Origin: Planctomycetota bacterium
Lineage (GTDB): Bacteria > Planctomycetota > UBA8108
Direction: 5' to 3'
DNA: 8,219 nt
Assembly: GCA_002695115.1 (NCBI GenBank)
Contig: NZOA01000073.1
Span: 10,459 to 18,677 of the forward strand
The position numbers and the translations under genes are program-made. A model generated the notes under the pieces. The model ran no database searches, was not told where the DNA came from, and saw nothing but the letters and a program-made list of their open reading frames with translations. Positions 1-6,034 of this stretch are shown here, in pieces (positions within the stretch are counted from its first letter, which is position 1; the number at the start of each line of letters is the position of its first letter).

Positions 1-2
1 CG

Positions 3-122
3 CGAATTCCTCATTACCTGCCGGAGCAGGCACTGCCGCCGCTCTTCGATCGAGACTTCAGCGACGATTTAAGGCAAACTACAGAGCGTAATCAACCACC
101 TGTTTGCGGGAGGCTCGCATGA
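3..122 (+). CDS. Possible C-terminal tail of an upstream gene (5' truncated)
   Basis: An open frame enters from the left edge and runs 39 codons to TGA at 120-122. The stop overlaps the ATG of the CDGSH gene in an ATGA arrangement, the usual geometry of translationally coupled genes. The peptide has an ordinary, acidic composition (it contains LPEQALPPLFDRDF), unlike the Arg/Cys/Ser-rich product of frame 1, which stops at 70-72. Third-codon GC is fairly high up to about position 68 and drops afterwards, which weakens the case that the last 17 codons are coding. No family is recognised. The stretch could instead be intergenic with a promoter for the CDGSH gene. Confidence is low because too little sequence is visible. 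Confidence 0.3.
   Translation, partial: RIPHYLPEQALPPLFDRDFSDDLRQTTERNQPPVCGRLA
108..113 (+). promoter_or_regulatory. Ribosome binding site of the CDGSH gene
   Basis: GGGAGG lies five bases before ATG 119. This spacing decides the start: a TTG in the same frame at 104 would add five residues but would place this motif inside the coding region. ATG 119 is therefore preferred. Confidence 0.7.
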
Positions 123-367
123 GCTCTGAAAACGACATTCCCATTCCCCAGAAGACGCCCTGCGTGATCGATGAGGAACCGGGCAAGAAGGCCTGGTGCG
201 CCTGCGGACGCTCCGAGTCGCAGCCGTACTGCGATGGCTCCCACGCAGGCACAGGCCTGGCGCCGCTGGTGGTCGATATCGAAGAGGCGAAAACGGTCGC
301 CTGGTGCGGCTGCAAGCGCACCTGCAACGCGCCGTATTGCGATGGAAGCCACTCGCAGCTGCCCTGA
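119..367 (+). CDS. Tandem CDGSH iron-sulfur domain protein
   Basis: An 82-residue soluble protein with two CDGSH iron-sulfur motifs. Both fit C-x-C-x2-(S/T)-x3-P-x-C-D-G-S-H exactly: CACGRSESQPYCDGSH at about residues 27-42 and CGCKRTCNAPYCDGSH at about 63-78. In this family three Cys and one His bind a redox-active, acid-labile [2Fe-2S] cluster, so two clusters per chain are expected. The doubled motif in one short chain resembles the mitoNEET-related/Miner2 class and its bacterial relatives rather than single-motif mitoNEET. No signal peptide or membrane segment is seen, so it should be cytoplasmic. The start is ATG 119, behind GGGAGG. mogA begins five bases after the stop, which suggests co-transcription. 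Its physiological partner is unknown; electron transfer or cluster handling is inferred from the family only. Confidence 0.93.
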   Translation: MSSENDIPIPQKTPCVIDEEPGKKAWCACGRSESQPYCDGSHAGTGLAPLVVDIEEAKTVAWCGCKRTCNAPYCDGSHSQLP

Positions 368-372
368 GTTCC

Positions 373-906
373 ATGGCGACAGCGAAGATTGGAATCCTGA
401 CCGTCTCCGACCGTGCCAGCCGCGGTGAGTACGAGGACCGGGGCGGACCGGCAATCAGGGAATATCTCGCCGAGGTGCTCAGCTCTGAGTGGGAGCCGGT
501 GGAGAGGATCGTTACCGACGACCAGCCGCTGATCGAGGAGGTCCTCGTCGAGTTGGCCACGACCGAGGGTTGCTGCCTGGTCGTGACGACAGGGGGGACG
601 GGACCTGCTTCGCGTGATGTAACCCCCGAGGCGACCGAGGCCGTCTGCCAGAAGCTGATGCCCGGCTTCGGCGAGTTGATGCGAAAGGTCTCGCTGGAGA
701 AGGTCGCCACGGCCATCCTCTCGCGGCAGACCGCGGGGATTCTCGGCTCGGCGCTCATCGTGAACCTGCCGGGCCAGCCCCGGGCTATCGGCGAGTGCCT
801 TGACGCGGTCTTTCCCGCCATTCCCTATTGTATCGATCTTCTCGATGGACCCTACATCGAGACCGATGAGAGCCGGCTCAAGGCCTTCAGGCCGAAAAAG
901 AAATAG
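373..906 (+). CDS. mogA: Molybdopterin adenylyltransferase MogA
   Basis: This 177-residue cytoplasmic enzyme adenylates molybdopterin (MPT + ATP gives MPT-AMP), the step before molybdate insertion by MoeA. Visible marks are ILTVSDRAS (8-16), EDRGGPAI (21-28), TTGGTGPASRDVTPEAT (72-88), MPGFGELMRK (96-105), TAILSRQ (113-119), NLPGQPRAI (131-139) and PYCIDLLDGPYIET (151-164). Asp49 and Asp82 fall where E. coli MogA has its functionally important aspartates. The MPGFGE and LLDGPYIET segments favour MogA over MoaB. It is about 12 residues shorter than E. coli MogA, as I recall that sequence, between GECLDAV and PYC. The ATG at 373 sits directly before the conserved N-terminus; the frame is open upstream but that part overlaps the CDGSH gene and looks non-coding. 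Only a weak binding site is visible, so coupling to the upstream gene is likely. The stop TAG lies one base from the stop of the convergent gene. Confidence 0.96.
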   Translation: MATAKIGILTVSDRASRGEYEDRGGPAIREYLAEVLSSEWEPVERIVTDDQPLIEEVLVELATTEGCCLVVTTGGTGPASRDVTPEATEAVCQKLMPGFGELMRKVSLEKVATAILSRQTAGILGSALIVNLPGQPRAIGECLDAVFPAIPYCIDLLDGPYIETDESRLKAFRPKKK

Positions 907-907
907 G

Positions 908-2176
908 CTATCTCCCGGGACCCGCCGGGGGCGGGGGTTCGGTCTGCGGGTAGATGTCAGGATACTTTCGCGCCGAGTTCTTCAGCGTCTTGATCAGGGA
1001 TGGCATGAACTCGGGAGCCGGGAGGCGGCGGTAGACCTCTCCGGCAGGCTCGAATACCAGCCGACCGTTGTCCTTGAGGAGGCTGAGGGCGTTCAGCAGG
1101 TTCGAGTCGCAATAGAAGCTGGCGTACTCATCGGGACGCAGCAGCTTGCGGCCGCGGTGGATGCCAAGAGACGCCCAGTAGATGCAGTGGGCCTCCGGCA
1201 GTCGCCAGTCGAGCCGCAGGGGGATCTCCTCGTCCGCCTCGGCGCCGCTCCATTCGCCTTCCAGCAGCTTCAACATCCAGCCGGGATCCATGTTGTAGTT
1301 CTTCGCCAGGGCTCGCGCTCTCAGGAACGCCAGCAATTTGGCGTATTCCGCGGTCCCCTTGTTTCTCGCTACCCACTGCCCGAGCCGGCCCGGGTCGCCG
1401 ACCGAGACCTTCCGCAGCAGCTCGATTCCCGGCTCGACCCCCAGGGCCTCGAGCTGTTCGAGCAGGACAGCCGCCTGCGGAACAGCCTGCTGGAAACGAT
1501 CGAGCGGCTCGCCCGGGCGGCTCATGTAGGCCCGGTAGGCTTCAGCCACGGGTCGGAACCAGTCACTCATCTCCTTCGCGTCGCCTGTGGGAGGGTTGCC
1601 GAGGAGTTCATGCCACCGCCTGGCGAACTCGCGCTGGTAGTACGGATGCAGCTCATCGCCCGGGCTGCTGAGCTTGCGAAGGAAGATGTGGCTCAGCTCA
1701 CGGTAGAGATCGATCTCACGCGGATTGAGGGGAATTCCCCTGTCCCGCAGGAGCGCGACGCCCTCTCGAATCCACAGCCAGTGCTCCGTGGGAAGATCGG
1801 TGGCCTGGGAGATGTTGAAGGCCATGTTCCAGGCCTGGAAGGACCAGACAGCCGAGAAGCGAGGCTGCAGCCTGGTGATCCAGTCGGCCAGGCGCATGGC
1901 CTCGAAGTTCCTGCCCTCCCGCTGCAGACGGGTCGCCCTGTTCCACAGGACGCTGGTGGCGAGGGCTCGAAAGGTTCCGAGGCCCGCCTGGGTCAGGGCG
2001 ATGTCGGGCGGCAGGTTCTCCGAGATGGTGTCGTGGGCTCGCAACTGCAGCTCGCTCCTGATACGGTTGATCGGGCCGAGCAGGAGCGCGGCGCCTGCCA
2101 GCAGGACCGCGCCTGCCAGCAGCTGCGTAGAGACCTTACCCGATCGTCTCGAGTTCTCAGACCTGGATGCGCGCAA
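908..2176 (-). CDS. N-terminally anchored helical (TPR-like) protein of the ABC exporter locus
   Basis: A 422-residue protein of unknown biochemical function. Residues 1-16 are basic, 17-35 form one hydrophobic segment (LLAGAVLLAGAALLLG), and the rest is soluble and mainly helical, so it is probably an anchored protein with an extracytoplasmic body. There is no lipobox. Residues about 75-125 (LWNRATRLQREGRNFEAMRL, then WITRLQPRF and FQAWNMAFNIS) resemble TPR helical pairs. The segments LLRDRGI (142-148), LYRELSHIF (157-165) and DWRLPEAHCIYWAS (323-336) look like conserved blocks of a family I associate with Planctomycetota; this is recollection, not a search result. The tail is Pro-rich (TEPPPPAGPGR). 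The start is TTG 2176, backed by a strong GAAGGAG site five bases upstream. It overlaps the end of permease 2 by 20 bp, so it belongs to the same transcript and may serve the exporter. Confidence 0.85.
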   Translation of the reverse strand: MRASRSENSRRSGKVSTQLLAGAVLLAGAALLLGPINRIRSELQLRAHDTISENLPPDIALTQAGLGTFRALATSVLWNRATRLQREGRNFEAMRLADWITRLQPRFSAVWSFQAWNMAFNISQATDLPTEHWLWIREGVALLRDRGIPLNPREIDLYRELSHIFLRKLSSPGDELHPYYQREFARRWHELLGNPPTGDAKEMSDWFRPVAEAYRAYMSRPGEPLDRFQQAVPQAAVLLEQLEALGVEPGIELLRKVSVGDPGRLGQWVARNKGTAEYAKLLAFLRARALAKNYNMDPGWMLKLLEGEWSGAEADEEIPLRLDWRLPEAHCIYWASLGIHRGRKLLRPDEYASFYCDSNLLNALSLLKDNGRLVFEPAGEVYRRLPAPEFMPSLIKTLKNSARKYPDIYPQTEPPPPAGPGR

Positions 2177-3794
2177 GCTCTCTCCTTCTGTAGACTATGG
2201 TTGCCAGGGCTCCGGAGAGGCCGGTCCATAACAGGCCGATCCAGAGGAAGCAGCGGCTGAGCTCCGACCAGCTGAACTGTCTTCCATCGATGAGCCGGAG
2301 GCCCGGGTCGAATTCCGAGTAGCGGCCAAGGCCGTTCGCGAGGGCCTGCGTTGTCGTGGTGGCGAAGACCTCGAAGAAGCCTCCCGGGCTGTCTGCGGAG
2401 CCTCCCATGTCGGCGGCCTGCAGCAGGAAGGGACTGGTGGAGGCGATGAGCAATACCAGTCCGCAGAGGAGTACGGCCACGGGAAAACCGAGGAAGCTCG
2501 AGCAGAGCAGGCCGAGCATCGAGAGAAAGGAGAGCTTGATCCAGACCACCAGCAGCGCCCGCAGGAGGTTGCCCGTGAAGCCGTTTCTTGCTCGCAGCGC
2601 CTCGAGACCGTTCCTGGAGCTGAAGATGACCGTTCTCGGAGAATCCGCGGGGTTGCTGATCGTGATTCTGAGCCGGCCACTTTCATCGATGCTCGAGGGG
2701 TCGAGCTCGAAGTAGCCAATGCCGGCGGGGGTGAAGGCCGCCTTCCGGCCGCCGCCGCTCATGGTGACGGTAAGCTCGTGTGAAGCCAGGGCTCTGCCGG
2801 GCTGGCTGGCCAGGCGGTAGCGCACCCTGAGCGGGGAGCCTCCTTCGCGCAACTCGCCAAGGCCCTCGAAGCTGAAGCTCCGGCTCTTGCCGGGGGCGAT
2901 GCTGCGCGAACGGCGCAGCAGGTGCTTGAGCAGGTACTTCCTGGCCCCGTCCAGGCTGGCGGCCTCGTCGAGCTCCTCTTCGGCCTCGTCCGCGTGCGAA
3001 TGCCTGTGCCCCTTATGGGCCAGGCGTTCGATGGCCGCGCGGGTTTTCCCCAGCAGCTCGGTCTCGACCTGTTCGGCCACGGGCGGATGAGCCTGGGCGC
3101 TTACGAGGTCTCGCGCGGTGAGGATTTCCTCTTCGATCGCCTCCGCATCCTTCTCGTCGCGGGGGGGCAGGGTGGCGATATGGTGCACCGAGAAGATGTA
3201 GATGGCGCTCATCGCCACGCTCAGCAGGATCCCGTTGAGGACGACCAGCCCCAGCCACTTGCCTGCGAGGTAGCTGCCCCTGCCGACAGGTTTGACGGCC
3301 AGGGTCTCGATCAGCTTGGCTTCGATCTCGTGGCTGAGGGTCCTGCAGGAGAGCAGCAGGGTGAGGAGGCCGGCGAGCACCGACGTGATGGCCAGTGAAT
3401 AGCTGAGGTAGCCCTGGAGCAGGTAGCGAACAGGTGTTTCCGGGGAGTGAAACAAGGCCAGGGCCGCAAGCGCTGAAAAGAGTACGGCCAGGAAGGCCGG
3501 TGCCACCCTGGTCCTGGTGGCCTCCGAGATCAGGGCGCGGGCCACCGCCGCGACCTGGCCACCGAAGCCGAGGAGCCACTTCGCCAGCCAGCAGAGACAG
3601 GAGAAGATGGAACAGCATACCAGCAGGGTCCCTGTAACCCGCACAGATGAGGCCTCCAGCACGGCGGAACTCGATGCCAGCAGCTCATAGAGACAGGCCA
3701 CGAGAAAAGCCGCCACCGGAAGCACCATGATGAGGGGGAGTGAGCGTTCCGGCCCGCCGCCGCTTCTGTCCTTTTCGGCTGTGGGTGAGCTCAT
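2157..3794 (-). CDS. ABC-2 type permease with large extracytoplasmic insertion (permease 2)
   Basis: A 545-residue membrane subunit. The core matches ABC-2 (NosY-like) permeases: an amphipathic elbow and TM at about 82-116, TM 128-149, a cytoplasmic loop with EIEAKLIETLAVKPVGR (156-172), and TM 180-203. Residues 204-405 form an insertion that topology places outside the membrane. It starts with a charged helical part (212-297) holding a His cluster (AHKGHRHSHADE, about 259-270), followed by a probable beta-sandwich (about 303-395: SFSFEGLG, LRVRYRL, HELTVTM, RLRITISN, TVIFSS). TMs follow at about 409-431, 438-460 and 513-535, with a positive C-terminal tail (YRRRELARIQV). Two further TMs (19-41, 53-75) precede the core. 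ATG 3794 starts one base after the ATPase stop (TGA-G-ATG). ATG 3806, four codons earlier and overlapping the ATPase, is an alternative; GAGG lies too close to one start and rather far from the other. The substrate is unknown. Confidence 0.9.
   Translation of the reverse strand: MSSPTAEKDRSGGGPERSLPLIMVLPVAAFLVACLYELLASSSAVLEASSVRVTGTLLVCCSIFSCLCWLAKWLLGFGGQVAAVARALISEATRTRVAPAFLAVLFSALAALALFHSPETPVRYLLQGYLSYSLAITSVLAGLLTLLLSCRTLSHEIEAKLIETLAVKPVGRGSYLAGKWLGLVVLNGILLSVAMSAIYIFSVHHIATLPPRDEKDAEAIEEEILTARDLVSAQAHPPVAEQVETELLGKTRAAIERLAHKGHRHSHADEAEEELDEAASLDGARKYLLKHLLRRSRSIAPGKSRSFSFEGLGELREGGSPLRVRYRLASQPGRALASHELTVTMSGGGRKAAFTPAGIGYFELDPSSIDESGRLRITISNPADSPRTVIFSSRNGLEALRARNGFTGNLLRALLVVWIKLSFLSMLGLLCSSFLGFPVAVLLCGLVLLIASTSPFLLQAADMGGSADSPGGFFEVFATTTTQALANGLGRYSEFDPGLRLIDGRQFSWSELSRCFLWIGLLWTGLSGALATIVYRRRELARIQV
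2182..2188 (-). promoter_or_regulatory. Strong ribosome binding site selecting a TTG start
   Basis: On the minus strand GAAGGAG is followed by five bases and then TTG 2176. It lies inside the last codons of permease 2. It is the best Shine-Dalgarno match noticed in the window and is the reason for accepting a TTG start for the anchored helical protein. Confidence 0.75.
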
Positions 3795-3795
3795 C

Positions 3796-4800
3796 TCAGT
3801 CGGCATCCTCGCCGGCCGTTGAGGCCTTGTCCTCCCCGGTCTCGGAGTTGGGCTCTGTATCGGGCGTCGGGTTCTTTTTCGCCAGGAATTCGGCCACCCC
3901 CGCCCCGCCTGTGGCGCCGCTGGTCTCGGCTCCTTCCCTGTCGGCCTTCTCAACGAGTCCCAGGAAAAAATCCTCGAGACTCTGCCGGGGAGACTCGGTC
4001 TTTCTTATGGAGAGCCCCCCGGCCTTCTCGAGCAGTTTCGAGATACTGTCGATGGTCGCGGCATCGAGTCGATCCGTCTCGATGATGGTCGAGCTCGGCG
4101 AGCTCAGGAGCTCGTCCATGCTTCCCTCCGCCTGCTTGCGGCCGCCGTAGAGTACCGTGATCCGATCGCAGACGTCCTCTACGTCGGCCAGGCGGTGGCT
4201 GCTCAGGAGCACGCTCTTGCCTTCCTTCCTGAGTTTCAGGATGAGGTCCTTGACCTCCCGGGCGCCGATCGGGTCAAGCCCGGTGGTTGGCTCGTCCAGG
4301 ATGAGCAGGTCGGGGTTGTTGATGAGCGCCTGGGCGATCCCGATACGCCGCTGCATTCCCTTGGAGTATTCAGCCAGTGGGCGGCGGCGCATGCCCTGGA
4401 GGCCCACCATGTCGAGGAGCTCGGCGATCCGCTGCTTGCGGGTCGGTGCCGGCAGGTTGAAGAGCCGGCCGTAGTAGTCGAGTATCTCCTCTGCATCCAG
4501 GAAGCCATAGAGGTAGGATTCTTCAGGCAGGTAGCCGATCCGGTTCTTGGTTTCCACATCTCCGGGGGCTTTTCCGAAGACCGTAACCTCTCCGCTGGTG
4601 GGGAAGAGCAGGCCCAGGATGAGCTTGATCGTCGTGGATTTTCCGGCGCCGTTGGAGCCCAGCAGGCCGTGAACCTCCGCCGGGCGAATCTCCAGGTCCA
4701 GGCCCTCGAGAGCGACGACCCTGGGGCGCAGCCAGAAGTCCTTGAAGACCTTGGTGAGGCCGTGCGTCTTGACGAACGCTGTATCCGGGGGGGTCTTCAT
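3796..4800 (-). CDS. ABC transporter ATP-binding protein, NatA/CcmA-like exporter type
   Basis: The 334-residue cytoplasmic ATPase of an ABC-2 exporter. Walker A is GSNGAGKST (48-56), the Q-loop region reads IGYLPEESYLY (88-98), the signature is YSKGMQRR (145-152), Walker B is LLILDEPTTGLD (165-176), and the switch His is in LLSSHR (His202). Glu after YLP in place of Gln is usual in this subfamily. Residues 1-220 are the nucleotide-binding domain. About 230-285 match the small C-terminal region seen in ABC-2-type ATPases, with LEDFFLGLVEKA near the end. The last 50 residues are a disordered-looking acidic tail rich in Glu, Thr, Ala and Gly. ATG 4800 has AGGAAAG seven bases upstream. The stop is one base from the next ATG, so it is coupled to permease 2, with which it should form the exporter. 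The same ATPase probably also serves permease 1, since no other ATPase is present in the window. Confidence 0.97.
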   Translation of the reverse strand: MKTPPDTAFVKTHGLTKVFKDFWLRPRVVALEGLDLEIRPAEVHGLLGSNGAGKSTTIKLILGLLFPTSGEVTVFGKAPGDVETKNRIGYLPEESYLYGFLDAEEILDYYGRLFNLPAPTRKQRIAELLDMVGLQGMRRRPLAEYSKGMQRRIGIAQALINNPDLLILDEPTTGLDPIGAREVKDLILKLRKEGKSVLLSSHRLADVEDVCDRITVLYGGRKQAEGSMDELLSSPSSTIIETDRLDAATIDSISKLLEKAGGLSIRKTESPRQSLEDFFLGLVEKADREGAETSGATGGAGVAEFLAKKNPTPDTEPNSETGEDKASTAGEDAD

Positions 4801-5050
4801 TTACGGTCTTTCCTGGCTGTCGACCGGGGAACGATTCTACCTACGCAAGGAATTGCGCTGAATCCCCTCATTGACGAGACCTGCACCGGAAAAACTTCGG
4901 CTGCTCGCTTCCCGGCATTCAGCGCAGCGTGACTCCAGCGGAGTTGCCGCAGTGGATGTTTCTTCAAAGGGAAGAGTTCTCTTCGCCGGCCATCCTGCCT
5001 TTGAAGCTGTTCGAGTTCCAGCGAAAACGGCCCTTATTTAGAGCGTGGGC
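4801..5050. other. Structured intergenic spacer with nested inverted repeats inside the exporter locus
   Basis: No convincing gene lies in these 250 bases between permease 1 and the ATPase. Perfect inverted repeats are visible: TGCGCTGAAT 4854-4863 with ATTCAGCGCA 4917-4926 (10 bp); inside it CCGGAA 4886-4891 with TTCCCGG 4909-4915 (one bulge); ACTCC-AGC-GGAGT 4932-4944; and CTTCAAAGG 4962-4970 with CCTTTGAAG 4998-5006 (9 bp), enclosing GAAGAG-TT-CTCTTC at 4971-4984. No T-run follows on either strand, so these are not ordinary intrinsic terminators. On the minus strand a nine-codon ORF (MAGEENSSL, 4993-4964) lies wholly within the last stem-loop. Possible roles are an mRNA leader or attenuator of the ATPase gene, a processing or stability element between co-transcribed genes, or a small RNA. 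Confidence 0.5.
4834..4863 (-). promoter_or_regulatory. Weak candidate promoter for the ATPase gene
   Basis: On the minus strand TAGAAT (4839-4834, five of six bases matching TATAAT) stands 17 bases downstream of TTCAGC (three of six matching TTGACA). This would allow the ATPase and the two following genes to be transcribed separately from permease 1. The -35 overlaps one arm of the 10-bp inverted repeat. Such matches arise easily by chance. Confidence 0.2.
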
Positions 5051-6034
5051 TCAGCCGGCTTCCTTTCCCTCGAAGAGCGCCGTGGCGAGGCATAGGATGG
5101 CGCCGCTGAAGAGGATCGTGTAGCCGCTCACCAGCAGCAGGTAGGATCCTGAAACCGGGCTGCCCAGGGAGAGAGCATCCGCCAGCCAGTGGAATTGGAG
5201 GTTGGGAGTGAGCCTGTAGGCGAGCGCCGCCAGCGGTTTTTCCTGGCCGGGGCCGCCAAAGAGGGCGTCACTGGAGAGGCCGAGCATGAAGACGCCAAAG
5301 GTAACCAGCAGGGTAGAGAGCTGTCCCAGCCGCGTGGAGCAGGCGATGGAGATGGCGGCGAGGATCCACAGGGCCTGCAGGGCCAGGAGCAGGGCGAGCA
5401 ATACCTGGCCAAGCTGTTTTTCCCCGGTGGCGAACTCGGTGTGGAGCCCCTGCAGGCTCCAGTCCTTGCCCGTCAGGAGGACGAGGATCCAGGCCAACGC
5501 CAGGAACGCGGCCAGGAGCGATGAGACGGTGGTGGGGAAGTTCCAGCGCCGCGAATAGTTTCCCCAGGAGGCGATCGCCACGGCCAGGGCGGTGCCTCCA
5601 AGGCCGAAGAGCAGGACCGGGCCGTCGGTGTTGTCCCAGGCGGTAGAGATGGCCCCATGGCGGATGCCCAGGAGAAAGACGAGGCTCCAGATCCAGACAG
5701 CGAGGCTGATCGCGGCGCAGGTCCCCATGTATTTTCCGGCGATAAAGCAGAACTTCCCCACGGGCTTGGAGAGGATGGTCAGGATGGTCTTGCTGTCGAT
5801 CTCCTGGGAGATCGAGCCTGTGGCGATGAAGGCGCTGAGGAAGAGTCCTCCCAGGAGGATTGTGCTGAGTCCCAGGTCGACGAGCAGCTTGTCATCTTCT
5901 CCCAGGGTGAGGGTGCTGATGGCCGGGTTCAGGGAGAGCAGCACGCACACCGTGCCCAATACGGAAAGGAAGACGGGACGCCGGAGCGACTCGATAAACG
6001 TATTGCCTGCGATCGAGAGTAGCCTGGAGATCAT
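5051..6034 (-). CDS. ABC-2 type permease (permease 1, NosY-like)
   Basis: A 327-residue integral membrane protein. It opens with the ABC-2 elbow (MISRLLSIAGNTFIESLRRP, 1-20). Hydrophobic segments lie at about 21-38, 56-74, 104-124, 138-158, 171-188, 211-232, 239-256 and 298-321. The cytoplasmic loop EIDSKTILTILSKPVGK (78-94), followed by FIAGKYMG (97-104), is the family's conserved stretch and shares the pattern EI-x2-K-x-I-x-T...KPVG(K/R)...AGK(W/Y)xG with permease 2. It has no large insertion, in contrast to permease 2. ATG 6034 fits the family N-terminus, but only a poor, too-close GGAAG precedes it. It reads in the same direction as the ATPase 250 bp downstream. The simplest reading is a heterodimeric exporter using the single ATPase, although permease 1 could also work with an ATPase encoded elsewhere. 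The substrate is unknown. Confidence 0.93.
   Translation of the reverse strand: MISRLLSIAGNTFIESLRRPVFLSVLGTVCVLLSLNPAISTLTLGEDDKLLVDLGLSTILLGGLFLSAFIATGSISQEIDSKTILTILSKPVGKFCFIAGKYMGTCAAISLAVWIWSLVFLLGIRHGAISTAWDNTDGPVLLFGLGGTALAVAIASWGNYSRRWNFPTTVSSLLAAFLALAWILVLLTGKDWSLQGLHTEFATGEKQLGQVLLALLLALQALWILAAISIACSTRLGQLSTLLVTFGVFMLGLSSDALFGGPGQEKPLAALAYRLTPNLQFHWLADALSLGSPVSGSYLLLVSGYTILFSGAILCLATALFEGKEAG

Noticed and set aside
69..821. A 250-codon open frame on the minus strand
   Set aside because: It lies opposite mogA and the CDGSH gene, both certain from motifs, and its Ser/Arg/Thr-rich product shows no family features.
921..935. CCCGCC-GGG-GGCGGG as an intrinsic terminator
   Set aside because: The stem is perfect, but no T-run follows on either strand, and the repeat is explained by the Pro/Gly-rich C-terminal codons of the anchored protein.
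800..2260. A 486-codon open frame on the plus strand
   Set aside because: It is antisense to the anchored helical protein and the end of permease 2, and its product is Arg/Gln/Val-rich with no domain. The opposite strand has a strong binding site, a membrane anchor and conserved-looking blocks. Long antisense frames are expected in GC-rich coding DNA.
3795..3953. A 53-residue N-terminal extension of permease 2 overlapping the ATPase gene
   Set aside because: It is Arg/Pro-rich and is the out-of-frame reading of the ATPase tail; a start at 3794 (or 3806) gives normal coupled-gene spacing.
4511..4540. Glu instead of Gln at the ATPase Q-loop (YLPEES) as a sign of a degenerate enzyme
   Set aside because: YLPEE is normal in NatA-type ATPases, and all other nucleotide-binding motifs are intact.
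4195..4932. A 245-codon open frame on the plus strand running into the structured spacer
   Set aside because: Most of it is antisense to the ATPase, including the Walker motifs. The part reaching the spacer has no domain and no convincing start.
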